Made by a program: the position numbers and the translations under genes
NCBI GenBank assembly: GCA_963725065.1
Contig: CAVRXD010000059.1
Coordinates: 1-64,000, forward strand
Origin: VAZQ01 sp963725065
GTDB taxonomy: Bacteria; Pseudomonadota; Alphaproteobacteria; Rhizobiales; Xanthobacteraceae
DNA length: 64,000 bases
Direction of reading: 5' to 3'
Shown here: positions 1-10,205 of the stretch, one piece after another
How positions within the stretch are numbered: position 1 is the first letter of the stretch
Layout: each line of letters starts with the position of its first letter
The notes under the pieces: model-generated
What the model was told of the DNA's origin: nothing
What the model saw: only the letters and a program-made list of their open reading frames with translations
Database searches by the model: none

Positions 1-2
1 TG

Positions 3-974
3 TCAGTCCGCGATCGCCAGCTTGGCATCGCGGATGACTTTTTGCCACCGCTCGGCATCCAGGCGAATCTGTTCGGCGAATTGCTCCGGCGAGCCGGACA
101 TCGGCTCGTAAAGGTTCGGCGTCAGAAACCGGTCACGGAAATCGCGGTCCGCGAGCATGCGCTGGACCGCGTTGTTGATCTTGACCACGATGTCCCGCGG
201 CGTTCCGGCCGGGGCGAAAAGACCGAACCAGACGAGGGCGGTAAAGCCCGGCAGGGTCTCGGCGACGGTCGGCAGCTCGGGAAACTGGGCCAGGCGTTCG
301 CGGCTGCCGACGCCGAGGGGACGCAGCTGGCCCGCCTTCCACGCCTGCACGATCAGGCCCGTGCTCACGAACATCATGGGGACATGGCCGGCGATCACGT
401 CGGTGAGCGCGGGCGCGGCACCCTTGTATTGCACGGCGTTGAGCTTGGTCCCGCTCATGGACTGCAACAGCTCCATGCTCAGATGCGGCCCCGAGCCGAC
501 ACCCAGGCTGCCGTAATTGATCCCGCCCGGCTTGTCCCTGGCCGCGGCGATCAGATCGGGGACGTTCTGCATCGCGAGCGAAGGATGCACCACCAGGGCC
601 TGGCTGATGCTGACGAGACCGGTGACCGGGATGAAATCCTTCGCCGGATCGTACGACAGCTTGCGATAGAGATAGGGATTGACGGTGAAGGTGTGCTCGG
701 GGGTCAGCAGCAGCGTGTAGCCATCGGGCGCAGACCTTGCGACCGCCGCCGTCCCGACCTGGTTGTTGGCGCCGCCCTTGTTCTCGACCACAACCGGCTG
801 CCCCCATTCTTCGGTCAGCCGCTGCGCCACGGCACGCGCGATCACGTCGGCCGCTCCGCCCGCCGCCAAGGTTACGACGATGGTGACCGGCTTGGTCGGA
901 TAGGCCTGGGTATGCGCGGGGCCCGCGGACAGGCCGATGCATGCGAGTGCCAGGGCAATGCGAAGTCCTTCCAT
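3..974 (-). CDS. Bug/TctC-family tripartite tricarboxylate transporter receptor
   Basis: Periplasmic solute receptor of the tripartite tricarboxylate (TTT) type. Residues 1-23 form a signal peptide ending around AHTQ. The mature start AYPTKPVTIVV, the ENKGG block near residue 65 and the APDGYT block near residue 82 are family hallmarks, and 323 aa is the normal length. Family members bind small carboxylates or aromatic acids and deliver them to TctA/TctB. No TctA or TctB gene is present in this window, so the receptor is an orphan here and its ligand cannot be read from sequence. It lies downstream of the ModA-like gene on the same strand with a gap of about 137 bases, so cotranscription is possible. 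Confidence 0.9.
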   Translation of the reverse strand: MEGLRIALALACIGLSAGPAHTQAYPTKPVTIVVTLAAGGAADVIARAVAQRLTEEWGQPVVVENKGGANNQVGTAAVARSAPDGYTLLLTPEHTFTVNPYLYRKLSYDPAKDFIPVTGLVSISQALVVHPSLAMQNVPDLIAAARDKPGGINYGSLGVGSGPHLSMELLQSMSGTKLNAVQYKGAAPALTDVIAGHVPMMFVSTGLIVQAWKAGQLRPLGVGSRERLAQFPELPTVAETLPGFTALVWFGLFAPAGTPRDIVVKINNAVQRMLADRDFRDRFLTPNLYEPMSGSPEQFAEQIRLDAERWQKVIRDAKLAIAD

Positions 975-1111
975 TGAGGGTCTTCTCCCGGTGTCATGTT
1001 ATTGTTGTTGTGATGCGACGAGGTTGCGGTCGACCTCGTATGGGCATCACCGCTTCCCATCCGCCGCGCCTTCTGAACTCCTCCTCCAATGCGGTCGCGA
1101 GGTCGCCGCGA

Positions 1112-1849
1112 TCAGCCGTGGCCGGCGGGCTCGAACCCCAGCGACAACCAGGCATTGCGTTGCGCGGGGGCGGTCAGCATGGCGATGAACCGTTCGGCGG
1201 CTTCGGGGTTGCTGCTCCCCGTCATGATCCCGGCGGCATAGGCGGTGGCGTTTTGCATCGGCGGCGGCAGCGCGCCTACTGCCTTGACCGCCTTCATCGG
1301 CACGATCTCGCTGAGGAAGGTCGAGCCGATCTCGGCGTCGCCCGCGGAAACCTTGTCGACGACCTCGTCGCCATTGATGCAGAGCAGGGCCTTCTTGCCG
1401 ACCGCCTCGGCGATGCCGAGACGTTCGAGCAGGCCGACGAGGAAGATGCCTGACGTTCCTCCCGCCTGCGGGTTGGTGTAGGCGACCGAACGCGCCTTGA
1501 GCAGCGTTTGCTTGAAGCCGTCCGGCGTCGATATGTCCGGCATGGGTGTATCGGCGCGCACGCAGATGCCGGTCAGGGTACGGCCGAGATCGGCGCGGCT
1601 GCCCGCGGCGATCACACCCGACTGCTCCATCTGGGAAATCGCCGGCGCCGTGCCCATGATGATGTCGGCGGTCTCGCCATCCCCAAGCCGCTTCTGCACC
1701 CCGCCGATCGTCCCGAAGGTGAATTCGACTTGATCTCCGGTGTCGCGGGTGAACCTGGGAGCGAAGTCGGTGAGGACGTATTTCACCGCGCCGGCGGACA
1801 GGACCTTCAGATGAACGGTGGAACGGCCGGCGATCGCAGCAGACGTCAT
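1112..1849 (-). CDS. ModA-like substrate-binding protein
   Basis: A 245-aa type-2 periplasmic binding protein resembling molybdate-binding ModA proteins. It opens with the strand VHLKVLSAGAVKYVL and has the hinge-like segment QAGGTSGIFLVGLLERLG; the C-terminal FEPAGHG is typical of ModA-like orphans. No classical signal peptide precedes the first strand, so either export is atypical or the protein acts in the cytoplasm. No permease or ATPase gene adjoins it. It is divergent from the RidA / flavin monooxygenase pair across a 288-base interval that should hold both promoters. The true ligand is unknown; molybdate is only one option. Confidence 0.75.
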   Translation of the reverse strand: MTSAAIAGRSTVHLKVLSAGAVKYVLTDFAPRFTRDTGDQVEFTFGTIGGVQKRLGDGETADIIMGTAPAISQMEQSGVIAAGSRADLGRTLTGICVRADTPMPDISTPDGFKQTLLKARSVAYTNPQAGGTSGIFLVGLLERLGIAEAVGKKALLCINGDEVVDKVSAGDAEIGSTFLSEIVPMKAVKAVGALPPPMQNATAYAAGIMTGSSNPEAAERFIAMLTAPAQRNAWLSLGFEPAGHG

Positions 1850-2137
1850 CGTAAATCCTCACTCGCAGCCACTCACCGTCCACGATACCGCATGCGGCGA
1901 GGGGAACCTGCTTATGGCGTCGCGGCTGCCGCTGTCAAACACACACCGGCAGAAGCCATCGCCGGCGCAGGTCGAGACGACGCGCGCGGGTGCCTGAACG
2001 CTTGCAGGTTGTGTGGACGCCGTCCGCCGGCATTTCGTTTCATGTATCTTGACGGACCCGCCTGGGCATTGCTTGCAATGGATGGGCTGGTGCCGCAATG
2101 AGAACCACCAAGCGCGAACCGGACGGAGACAGCAGCG

Positions 2138-2518
2138 ATGGCGCGCAGCAGCATTTATGTCGGTGAGATCGCCCATCAGTCGCCGATCCCGAACGCGAGC
2201 CGCATCGGCAACATCATCGTCTCCGGACTTATCCGCGGCGCCGATCCGGCCACCGCCAAGCTGGCGGCCACGCTGGAGCAGCAGTGCGCGTTCATGTTCC
2301 TGCACATGCGGCAAGCCGTCGAGGCCGGCGGCGCCACCGTCGAGGACATCATCAAGGTGACGGTCTGGATGAAGGAGCTGCAGCGCAAACCCGTCAACGA
2401 TGAATGGGTCAAGATGTTTCCCGATCCGGCGTCGCGGCCGGCCCGCCAGATCATGGAGGTGCCGATGGAAGCGGGCGTACTGGTGCAGTGCGACTTCATG
2501 GCGGTGATCGAATCGTGA
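2138..2518 (+). CDS. RidA/YjgF-family protein
   Basis: A 126-aa member of the RidA (YjgF/YER057c/UK114) superfamily. The order of elements fits: N-terminal strand, IGNIIVSGL, a central helix with MFLHMRQAVEAGGATVEDIIKV, and the C-terminal block SRPARQIMEVP, whose arginine corresponds to the carboxylate-binding arginine of RidA enzymes. Such proteins hydrolyse reactive enamines or imines, or serve pathway-specific roles such as RutC. The next gene, a luciferase-like monooxygenase, starts within a few bases of this stop, so the two are almost certainly cotranscribed. The pairing recalls RutC with RutA, but the other rut genes are absent. Confidence 0.88.
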   Translation: MARSSIYVGEIAHQSPIPNASRIGNIIVSGLIRGADPATAKLAATLEQQCAFMFLHMRQAVEAGGATVEDIIKVTVWMKELQRKPVNDEWVKMFPDPASRPARQIMEVPMEAGVLVQCDFMAVIES

Positions 2519-2520
2519 AA

Positions 2521-3504
2521 ATGAATTTCGGGATCACCCTTTCCAACCGCGGCGTGCTGGTCGGTCTTTGCAGCGCGCGCGACCTGCTCGTGCTGGCGGA
2601 CGCGGTCGAGGCGTGCGCGGCCATGGATTCGGTCTGGTGCGGCGATGCGCTGTTCGTGAACCGTCGCGTCGACGCATTGACCTTGCTCGCCGCCGTCGCC
2701 GGGCGGACCGAACGGGTGCTGCTCGGCCCGGCCTGCATGGGTTCGTTCGCGCTGCGCAATCCGCTCGTCTTTGCCTATGAATGGGCCTCGCTCGATGTGC
2801 TTTCGAACGGTCGCACCCGGCTGGTTACCTGTGCGGGTGGCGGCGCGGGTCCGCTGTGGGAGGCGGAGAGCGCAGCCATGAACGTCGCGCCCGGAGAGCG
2901 GCGCAAGCGTATGATCGAGAATATCCATGTGCTTCGTCACCTCTGGACCAACGACAATGTGCCGTTCGCCGGCCAGTTCACGAATTTCTCCAACGTCACG
3001 CTCGAGCCGAAGCCGGTGCAGTCGCCATGTCCGATCTGGCTGGCGACCAATGCCGAGCGCCTGTCGAAAGGCCAGGCCGATTCCGGCGGGTCGGAGGTGG
3101 CGCTCACGCGCGTCGGCAAGATCGCGGACGGCTGGATGACCCATTCGGTCAGCCCGCAAGGATTCCAACGCTCATGGGATTTCATTCTGCAGGCCGGCCG
3201 CGACCATGGCCGCGACATGTCCGGCTTCGACAATGTTCTCTATCACCACATCAACGTGAATGACGACAAGGACGACGCGCTGGCGGATTCGAAGACGTTT
3301 CTCGACCTGTATTATTCCGCCGACTACAGCAAGGAGCGCCTGGAATCCTGGCTGACTTACGGTTCGCCACGCGACTGCATCGCGCAGCTCAAGCAATTCA
3401 AGGCGTCCGGCTGCCGGCGCATCACCTTTCGGATTTCGACCATGGGCGATCCGATGGAACAGTTCCGGCGCCTCGCCGAAGAGGTGCTGCCGTTCGTCGA
3501 TTAG
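2521..3504 (+). CDS. LLM-class flavin-dependent oxidoreductase
   Basis: A luciferase-like (bacterial luciferase / F420 reductase superfamily) TIM-barrel oxidoreductase. Recognisable parts are the first strand MNFGITLSNRG, the WCGDALFVNRRVDALTLLAAVAGRT block, the loop TCAGGG where many family members have a GxG flavin-phosphate loop, and the C-terminal GSPRDCIAQLKQFKASGCRR element. ATG 2521 is chosen because it puts the start directly before strand 1. A GTG at 2515 that overlaps the RidA stop codon is an equally possible coupled start. The substrate is unknown. The linked RidA protein probably clears a reactive intermediate made by this enzyme, which is inference. Confidence 0.85.
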   Translation: MNFGITLSNRGVLVGLCSARDLLVLADAVEACAAMDSVWCGDALFVNRRVDALTLLAAVAGRTERVLLGPACMGSFALRNPLVFAYEWASLDVLSNGRTRLVTCAGGGAGPLWEAESAAMNVAPGERRKRMIENIHVLRHLWTNDNVPFAGQFTNFSNVTLEPKPVQSPCPIWLATNAERLSKGQADSGGSEVALTRVGKIADGWMTHSVSPQGFQRSWDFILQAGRDHGRDMSGFDNVLYHHINVNDDKDDALADSKTFLDLYYSADYSKERLESWLTYGSPRDCIAQLKQFKASGCRRITFRISTMGDPMEQFRRLAEEVLPFVD

Positions 3505-3674
3505 CGCCGGCCGATCGCGCCGCGGGGGACTGCCATCCGGACGAGGCCATGGCGACCGCCACCGATCCCGCTCTCGTCCGGCGGCACGGAACGTCGGCTC
3601 GCGTTCCCGGTTGATATGGAAACGTCGGAATCCGCATGGGCGGCGTTTCGCAATCGCAACCGGGAGAAAGCGTC

Positions 3675-4247
3675 ATGAAAACAATCACATTGCTGTTCGG
3701 AGCCTGCGCTCTGGCAGCGTTATCCGCCGGAACGGCCGGAGCAGGGCCGTGTACGACGGAGATCGACAACGTCACCAAGTTGCTGGCCTCGAAGGATGCC
3801 GGCGCGGGGCCAACCGCAGGAGCAAGCGCGACCACGGGCCAGCATCCTCCGAGCGCGACGATGGGTGCGGCTGACCCGAGCACGTCGGCATCGTCCGCCG
3901 CGGCGGACTCGGGGCGGCCGCAACATCCGCCCACGGCGGCCATGAATCAGGCCACGCAGGGCGGCGGCCCATCTTCGCAAGCGGGCAGCAGCGCACGCGA
4001 GCAGCATCCGCCGACCGCCGCCATGGGCCAGGCCGCGCAAGGCGGCGCCGCTTCGACGCAGGACGTGCAGAGCCAGAACCGCGGCGGCCTCACGGCGGCG
4101 CAGCAGGCGGAAGGCGGCCGACGGCCCGCGTCCGACAACCTGGCGTCGGTGCAGGCGGCGCTCAGCGAGGCCCGCGGCTTCGATCAGGCCGGCCGGGAAG
4201 CCGACTGCATGGATGCGATTCAACGGGCGAAACGGCTCGCCGGCTGA
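3675..4247 (+). CDS. exported proline/alanine-rich protein with repeated QHPPTAAM motif
   Basis: A 190-aa exported protein of unknown function. ATG 3675 follows the strong ribosome site GGGAGAAAG and begins a clean signal peptide ending TAGAG. After it comes GPCTTEIDNVTKLL, then a low-complexity region in which QHPPSATMG, QHPPTAAMN and QHPPTAAMG recur at roughly 45-residue spacing, then a C-terminal helix with a second cysteine in ADCMDAIQRAKRL. The layout of N-terminal PC, repeated QHPPxxxM and a C-terminal cysteine helix is shared with the broken gene at 29284-29618. I do not recognise a function. Two cysteines in an exported protein suggest a disulfide. Confidence 0.8.
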   Translation: MKTITLLFGACALAALSAGTAGAGPCTTEIDNVTKLLASKDAGAGPTAGASATTGQHPPSATMGAADPSTSASSAAADSGRPQHPPTAAMNQATQGGGPSSQAGSSAREQHPPTAAMGQAAQGGAASTQDVQSQNRGGLTAAQQAEGGRRPASDNLASVQAALSEARGFDQAGREADCMDAIQRAKRLAG

Positions 4248-4321
4248 TCCAGGCGATCTGGACATTTGATCGCAACGAGGATCCGTTGCGCCTGTTCGCG
4301 GTGCTACGCGGACGCGTTCTC

Positions 4322-4434
4322 GTGTCCCGGGCGAGCGAAGCGAGACCCGGGACCTAGGAGCGACCCGACGGGTCCGGCCGTGTGGCCCTGGGTCCCGGCT
4401 CTTCGCTCGCTGACTCTCGCTCGGCCGGGACACA
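4322..4434. repeat. intergenic inverted repeat
   Basis: The left arm GTGTCCCGGGCGAGCG near 4322 pairs with the right arm CGCTCGGCCGGGACAC ending near 4434, with further self-complementary blocks inside. It can form one large imperfect hairpin. It resembles the GC-rich palindromic intergenic repeats common in Bradyrhizobium-type genomes. It could also act as a terminator for the gene ending at 4247. Confidence 0.6.
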
Positions 4435-4994
4435 ATAGTCCCGTTTCCGCGTATCGTCTCTCTCACGATGTCAAACAGCGCAGTGTTGTTCGTTCCCGCG
4501 GCGCGTTGTTGCGCCCGGGTTGGTCTCTATCCATTCGCACCCGACCCCAAGAGGGGTGGGCGGAGCGCCGACAGGCGCACTATCCTGTTGTCGCGTTTGC
4601 GAGACGCGACCATCCGCGCGAGTGAGGCGCGGCGCGTCCCATGACGCGGGACGCTCGCCTCTCGGCGCTCCACCGTGGCGATTTTCGGCCGGGGGCCGCG
4701 CTTCCATCTCCGGCATTGCCTCCGGATCCGTGCAGCGAGCTCCTCGCAGCCAGGTCGTCGTGCCTGGCGGGCGGTGTCCCGGACCTCCCGAGCCCGCGGT
4801 TACGAGCCGCGGCCGCAGGACGCCACTCCCCGCTCCGCCTTTCAGGACCGTCTCCGGAAGACGCCCCTCCATGAGCGAGGATGGCAAATCATATACTATA
4901 AACCCGTTACGTAGTCAATAGATATCTTCGTATCGTAGTTGAAAAAGTTTGGCCTGGGGAACGCACATGCCCTGATCGCGGATCGGCAATGGCG
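4435..4994. other. intergenic stretch without a recognisable gene
   Basis: No open frame here shows a recognisable protein. The compositional pattern, with overlapping arginine/proline-rich frames on both strands between about 4600 and 4880, resembles a repeat block often mis-called as short hypothetical genes in Bradyrhizobiaceae. AT content rises at 4880-4950, between the block and the 3' end of the next minus-strand gene. Confidence 0.4.
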
Positions 4995-7280
4995 TCAAGG
5001 CAGCCCGAGTGCGCGGACATCCTCGGCGTCGCGCAGGCGGCATCCGCGGTTGCGCCAGAAACTGAATTCCCATCGCAGCCGGATATCCAGCTCCCGCTCG
5101 AACAGGACGAGCGTGTGGATCAGGTTGGCGCGCAGCACCTTGATGCCATCAGGCTTTTGTCCCTCCACGCGAAAGCAATGCGAGAATTGCACCGGCAACA
5201 ACAGCGCGGACGTTCCGGTGCTGCGCGCCGTCACGTGTACGGCCCCACGTTCGAACACCACCTGTGACCGCTCGACCGGGACCAATATCTGCGCGGTCGG
5301 GGAATCCACGAAGGCTTCGGATTCGAACAGCGCAGGCTCCGCACCGATCCGCCGCAACAATTCTGCCGGGCTGATGGGTCCGGACAGCTTCAAGGGCGAA
5401 AAGCCCGCGACATTGGGATCGGACAGCTCGTAAAGATAGAGAGCGATCCCACCGCTCAGCGGCAAGACCTGTGTCATGCGCGCGCGGTTGGCCCGTAGCT
5501 GGAGGTCCGTGATGATGAATCGGACGCCCATGGCCCTCAAGATGTCGATATTGGCCAGGCGCGGGAGTCCGAAGTTCAGATCGTGCGCGTCCGCCGGCGC
5601 GTTGAGCACGTTCGAGATGAAGAATATGAGGGGCTTGGAGAGGCCCTGGCCATATTCCGACAGGGTCGGAATATCGAGCCACCACAGATCGAGCAGGTCG
5701 TGCGCTGTTGCCGGTGTCGCTGGCCAGCTTTTGAAGAAATCTTTCAAACTCCGTGGGCTGCAGCGGACGCTCGGCATTGTCGAGCAACTGATGCCGCAAC
5801 GGACTTCCCGGAGAACCGAGGAGAGTGGCGACCGATCCGCGGTAGGTCTGGCCGGGACGCAGCGCGATGTCCTGCTGCAGAGCTTGCGTAATCGGCGTCG
5901 CGGCGCGGATCTGAACGCCGCTCCACTTGAACACGCGGGAGACATCGGCGTGGAAAAGCGGGATGAGCGCGACAGCCGCCACGCAAAGGGCGCGCGCAAA
6001 CCAAACGGGGATCGGCAGATCGCGCCTGCGGGACAAAGCGCGACGTCGCTATCTCTATGAGCCAGACGCCCGCATACAGGCTGAAGAATGCCCAGAACGG
6101 ATACATCATCAGAAAGAAATAGATCGGCGACAGCGGAAACGCGGCCATGATTCCGAGATTTGCGCTGATCCAAACCACCAGCAGAACGATCCAAAGCACC
6201 GCAAACAGCGCTCCGACGCGCGCGAGCGGGGGACGCATGCGGATCGCGACCGCGATGGCTCCCACGATGATGCTCAACTGCAGCCAGTATGATCCGGTGA
6301 GCGCGAGCGGCCATTGCGCCAGGCGATCGCATACGACGCCCCACGCGCACAATCCTTGACGCGCGTTGGCGATCAAGCCGGGCGAGAACTCGACCGGCCA
6401 ATGAAATTGCAGCAGCGGACCTCCGGTGCCCGAAAAGCGGGCGGAGTAAGCCTGCGCGCCCGCGAAAAAACCGAAAAACCCAACGGCCGCGCAACACGCC
6501 AGCACGTAGATGCCGGCGGCCAGGCGCCACAGCATCTGCGAAATGGATTGCGATGACAGGAAGATCACGCCGGTGAGCAGAAACGTCCCGACCAGCATTC
6601 CGCCGTTGTAGAACGGCGCGGCGAGAACGATCAGCAGGACCAGGACGAAGATGCAGCTCGCAAGCAGCCAGTTGCGCGCGAGCCGGCGTCCGAAGCCGGG
6701 CGCTGTCGGACTCTCGGCGCCGATCCGGATGAACGCCACCAGGATCAGGTTGCTGAGCGCCAGCGTGTGGCCGTACGGAGGATTGGTCGCGAGCCAGCCC
6801 TGCAGCCCGTAGACGAAGTTGAACGGAGGGAACAGCAGGAACGCGAGCCACAGCGCGCCGACGAAGGCGAAAAGACGCGAGAATCCCAATGCGACGCCGA
6901 GGAGGAAAGCGGATGCCGTGACTTCGACGAAATAGACGATGAACGAGACGACCCGGCTGGGGACCTCCGGCAACGCGGTCTGAAAAATCCAGGTTCCGGG
7001 ATTGAAATAGGGGTTGATGGGCATGAGCATGCTGGTCATGCCCTGAAACGGATTCATGGCCGTCACGTCGAGCGGGTAGGCCCAATCCGCGTACGCTTTG
7101 CTCAGCCACAGGCTGAGGTTCGCGTCCCGGCCGATATAGAGGAGGATCGGATGGTTGAACCAGATGACGATGAAGCTCGCGAGCGTGACGGCATAGGCAA
7201 TGACGTAGCCGCCGGTCGCGCCCCGCCGTGCAAGCGTCGATCCAGGCAATCGATCAGCCTTTCGCGGCGTGATTGCTCAT
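4995..7280 (-). pseudogene. large multi-pass membrane protein (YfhO-like C-terminal part), frameshifted copy A
   Basis: The protein would be about 755 aa. About ten hydrophobic segments fill the first 430 residues; then comes a soluble domain with ILRAMGVRFIITD, VAGFSPLKLS and a C-terminal LLLPVQFSHCFRV block. Continuous homology with the upstream copy B can be followed only by changing frame near 6030-6037 and again near 5727-5745. A third change near 7260 would join an ATG at 7280, which overlaps the copy B stop codon, to the main frame; otherwise a TTG at 7249 must start. All three shifts look like one extra base. The MGVRFIITD strand followed by an exit domain recalls YfhO/GT-C-like membrane proteins. 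The function is unknown. Confidence 0.65.
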
Positions 7281-9699
7281 AATCCAAGCGCCTTATTGTC
7301 CAGCCCATCGCGAAGACGGCACTTATTGTCGGCGAATAGTCCGAAGTGAAATTCGAGCCGGGCATCGAGCGTGCCGTCGAACGACACGAGCGTCTGCAGA
7401 AGATTGGCGCGGGTCAAGCGCGCCGGAGCACCATTGACCACCACAAGGCAATGGGAGAACTGCACCGGCAGGAGGATGTGGGCGGGTCCGTTGCTGGCCG
7501 CCTGTACGCGGACACCGTCCCGCTCGACGGTCATCACGACATTCCGCGCTTTCGCGACGGTCGGCGGCACATCATCCGAAACCACCGCAACCTGGTCGAG
7601 ATGGCTCCTGTTTTCCCGGATCCGATCCACGATCTCACCCGCGGTGGCCGCCTTCACGAAACGGGTCGGACTGTAGGTTCCCAAATTGACATCGCTGAAT
7701 TCAAACAAGCGGACGCTCGGGGCGCGTGGCGCGGTGACGGATCCGCGAAGTATCGCCGGCGTTTCGAGCGTTTCAGCGTCGGTGAGAACGTAGCGAACGC
7801 CGAGCGCGCGCAATATGTCCGCATCGATCGTGAAGGCCCGCAGGTAGTTGGAATGGGTCGTGGTCCCGGCGGGCGCGAGCAGCCGCAGGGCGAACGCATG
7901 CGCCTGTACCGACGTCCACTCACCATATTCTTCGAAGGTCGGAATATTCCAGCGCCACAAATCGGTTTCCGTGAAGGTTTCGCCGTAGCGGGCGCGGAAG
8001 AAGTCACGGCCATAGTAGTAGCGCCCGGCGTCATTGAGGCCCGCCTGATTGGGACCCGCGCTCAACTCGCCGGATTTGTCCAGCCAGATGGTTGTCGCGT
8101 AGCCGCGAAACGGTTTTCCGACTCCGATCGACGCATGTTCTTGCAGGTAGTTGCGAAGCGAAGCATCGCGCGCGGTCGGGACCTCATCGCGAACGCCAAG
8201 GGAGAGGTGAACGAGCGCCAGGATCGGAAATACCGCCAGGATCGCGGCGCGGCGCCATGGAACGCCGCGGATGGCGGCGGCCGGGCTCATCGGCCCTTTG
8301 TCGCGATACGCCTGGACGAGCGCGATGGCGACGACGACAGCGCCGAAGGCGCCGACAGCGATCAGGAGTTGAGCCGGCCCGTAATGATGGAGGCCGTAGG
8401 GATGGCGCAGCATGCGTGATGACGATCACGATCAGCAGCGCGGTCACGAGGATGCTGGCGAGGAAGCCCGGCACCTGGCTGCGAAGGGAATGCCGCGCGC
8501 CGGCGGATACGTTCTCGTTGATCAAGCGGAACGGCTCGAAGAACGGAACGACGGCAAACATGCAGATGAAGGACCAGCAGGACAAGATCAGGAAATGGTT
8601 GGAGAGCACGGCCGCGGGCCCGAGCCAACCCGCGTGATAGGCGTAGGCATAGACGTGCACCAGGCCGATATAGGCGATCAAAGCCCAGGCGGCGGTGCGG
8701 ATGTCGCCGCGGCGCGTGATGATGGCCAGCGCCGCCCCGCACAGCGCCGCGATCTGCAGCCACGCGCCGCGATCGCTGATGCACAGCAGCAGCCGTGGAT
8801 CGCTGCATATCGAGTGATCGCGGAACAGCTGCAGCCAGGCCCCGGCAGAGAGGAGCCGGTCCCACGCAATGGCGGTGGTCGGTGTGCGGCCGGCCGTGGC
8901 CACGGTGCCGAGATAATAGTCGAGGAGGCCGGACGCGAAAAAGAACAGCAGGCATAGTGCAAGCGCCGAGATTTTCCATGCCCATTCGGCTCGCGACGGT
9001 CGTCGCGTCAGCGACCAGGGCGGCGCAAATGGCGATGTAAGCGGGGGTGGCAAAGACGAAGGTGAAGGGCGCGGAAAGGAGCCCGGAAATAAACAGCGCG
9101 ACGAATCCGGCGGCGAGGATCGCGTTTCCCCGCCAGTCGCGCAGGCGCCCGCAGACGAGCAACACGGCGGCCGCGCCATTCAACACCGCCTGCAGATGCG
9201 CATAATACGGGGCGAGCGAATACCATCCATAAATCCGGAACACCTCGGAGAACGGCGGAAACAACAGATAGAGGTAGAGCTGCGCGGCGGCCGTCGCCAT
9301 CAACCAGGAGAATCCGATCACGCGCGCCAGCACGACGATGCTGACGGCCAGCTCGGCCGCGTAAATGGCGTAGGAGACGATATTCTTCGTGTGGTCGTCG
9401 AGCGGCAGAGCGAGCGCCAGCGCGCCCGGATTGAGCCAGGGCAGGTTGGGAAAATACATCGAGCCCATTCCCGCCAGCATGCTGTAGGGACTGAGATCGA
9501 AAACCTTCCCGAAATGAAGGATGGCCTCGACATTCCATTTCGCCCACTCGCCGTCGATCGGCGTGTAGAGGGCGAGCGGCATGCGATCCATGCCGACGAT
9601 CATCAGGACCGCGAGGACGGCCCAGGACAGGAGATAGGGCAGGGCGCGGACCGTCGTCCCCAGCAGCGTGGCGTCGGTCTTGGGCAATGGCTGATGCAT
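7277..9699 (-). pseudogene. large multi-pass membrane protein (YfhO-like C-terminal part), frameshifted copy B
   Basis: This is the upstream paralogue of copy A, about 805 aa if repaired. ATG 9699 begins MHQPLPKTDATLLG before the first membrane segment. The N-terminal half carries about ten hydrophobic helices with the loop NLPWLNPGAL. The C-terminal domain has DILRALGVRYVLTD, VNLGTYSPTRF, ILLPVQFSHCLVV and ends NKALGL. The frame changes near 8970-8985, beside a GGG run and an AAAA run, and near 8405-8415; each is equivalent to one extra base. The stop overlaps the probable ATG of copy A (ATGA), so the two formed one transcription unit. It is divergent from the small membrane gene at 9813, with 113 bases between. 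Confidence 0.65.
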
Positions 9700-9812
9700 G
9701 GAGTATATGTACTTTGTGCGAGATACCGCGTCGACCTGTCCATCGGAGGGCAATCGAGCCCAGGACATGAGCGGCGTCGTCGGGAACCGAACAGCGCAAA
9801 CGGGGCATTGAT

Positions 9813-10196
9813 ATGGAAGCCACTCAGGAACCAACATCGCCGGCACCCGACGCGGGTCTCGGGCCGATCGGTCTGTTTCTCATCAAGACCGTGATCGTCT
9901 CCGCGGCCATCGTCCTGTCGGCATGGATCCTGCTCGACGTCCTGGATGGTTTTGCGACCCGGCGAATGCAGCAGCTGGAGCAAACGATTCGGACCGCCAC
10001 GTCGCTTGGCGGGAGGCAGTTCTGGACCAAGCTCGAGGGAGAGCTGGACAAGCTCGCCGACGGGAGGACGGATATTCCGCCGGAGAAGAAAGCGAAGATC
10101 CTCTCTCAGATCAAAGCGGTCTCGGACCGGTGGCGGCCGTTCCTGCAGGAAGCCGCCGCGGCCATCGAGGGCGATGCGAACAAGCCACAGAAGTGA
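9813..10196 (+). CDS. small single-pass membrane protein
   Basis: A 127-aa protein of unknown function. Residues 20-44 (IGLFLIKTVIVSAAIVLSAWILL) form one transmembrane segment. The remaining 80 residues are a charged, mostly helical, probably periplasmic or cytoplasmic tail with RRMQQLEQTIRTATSLGG and EKKAKILSQIKAVSDRWRPFL, which could form a short coiled coil. It is divergently transcribed from the large membrane protein at 7277-9699 and may share its promoter region. I see no catalytic motif. Confidence 0.65.
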   Translation: MEATQEPTSPAPDAGLGPIGLFLIKTVIVSAAIVLSAWILLDVLDGFATRRMQQLEQTIRTATSLGGRQFWTKLEGELDKLADGRTDIPPEKKAKILSQIKAVSDRWRPFLQEAAAAIEGDANKPQK

Positions 10197-10205
10197 TGCG
10201 GCTGC

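Noticed and set aside
4520..4921. 133-aa plus-strand frame and neighbouring Arg/Pro-rich frames
   Set aside because: Typical of mis-called genes in a GC-rich repeat block; no motif and frames overlap on both strands.
4995..9699. Programmed ribosomal frameshifting in the two membrane proteins
   Set aside because: The break sites differ between paralogues, lack a common slippery heptamer and are not followed by an obvious conserved stem, so error or decay is simpler.
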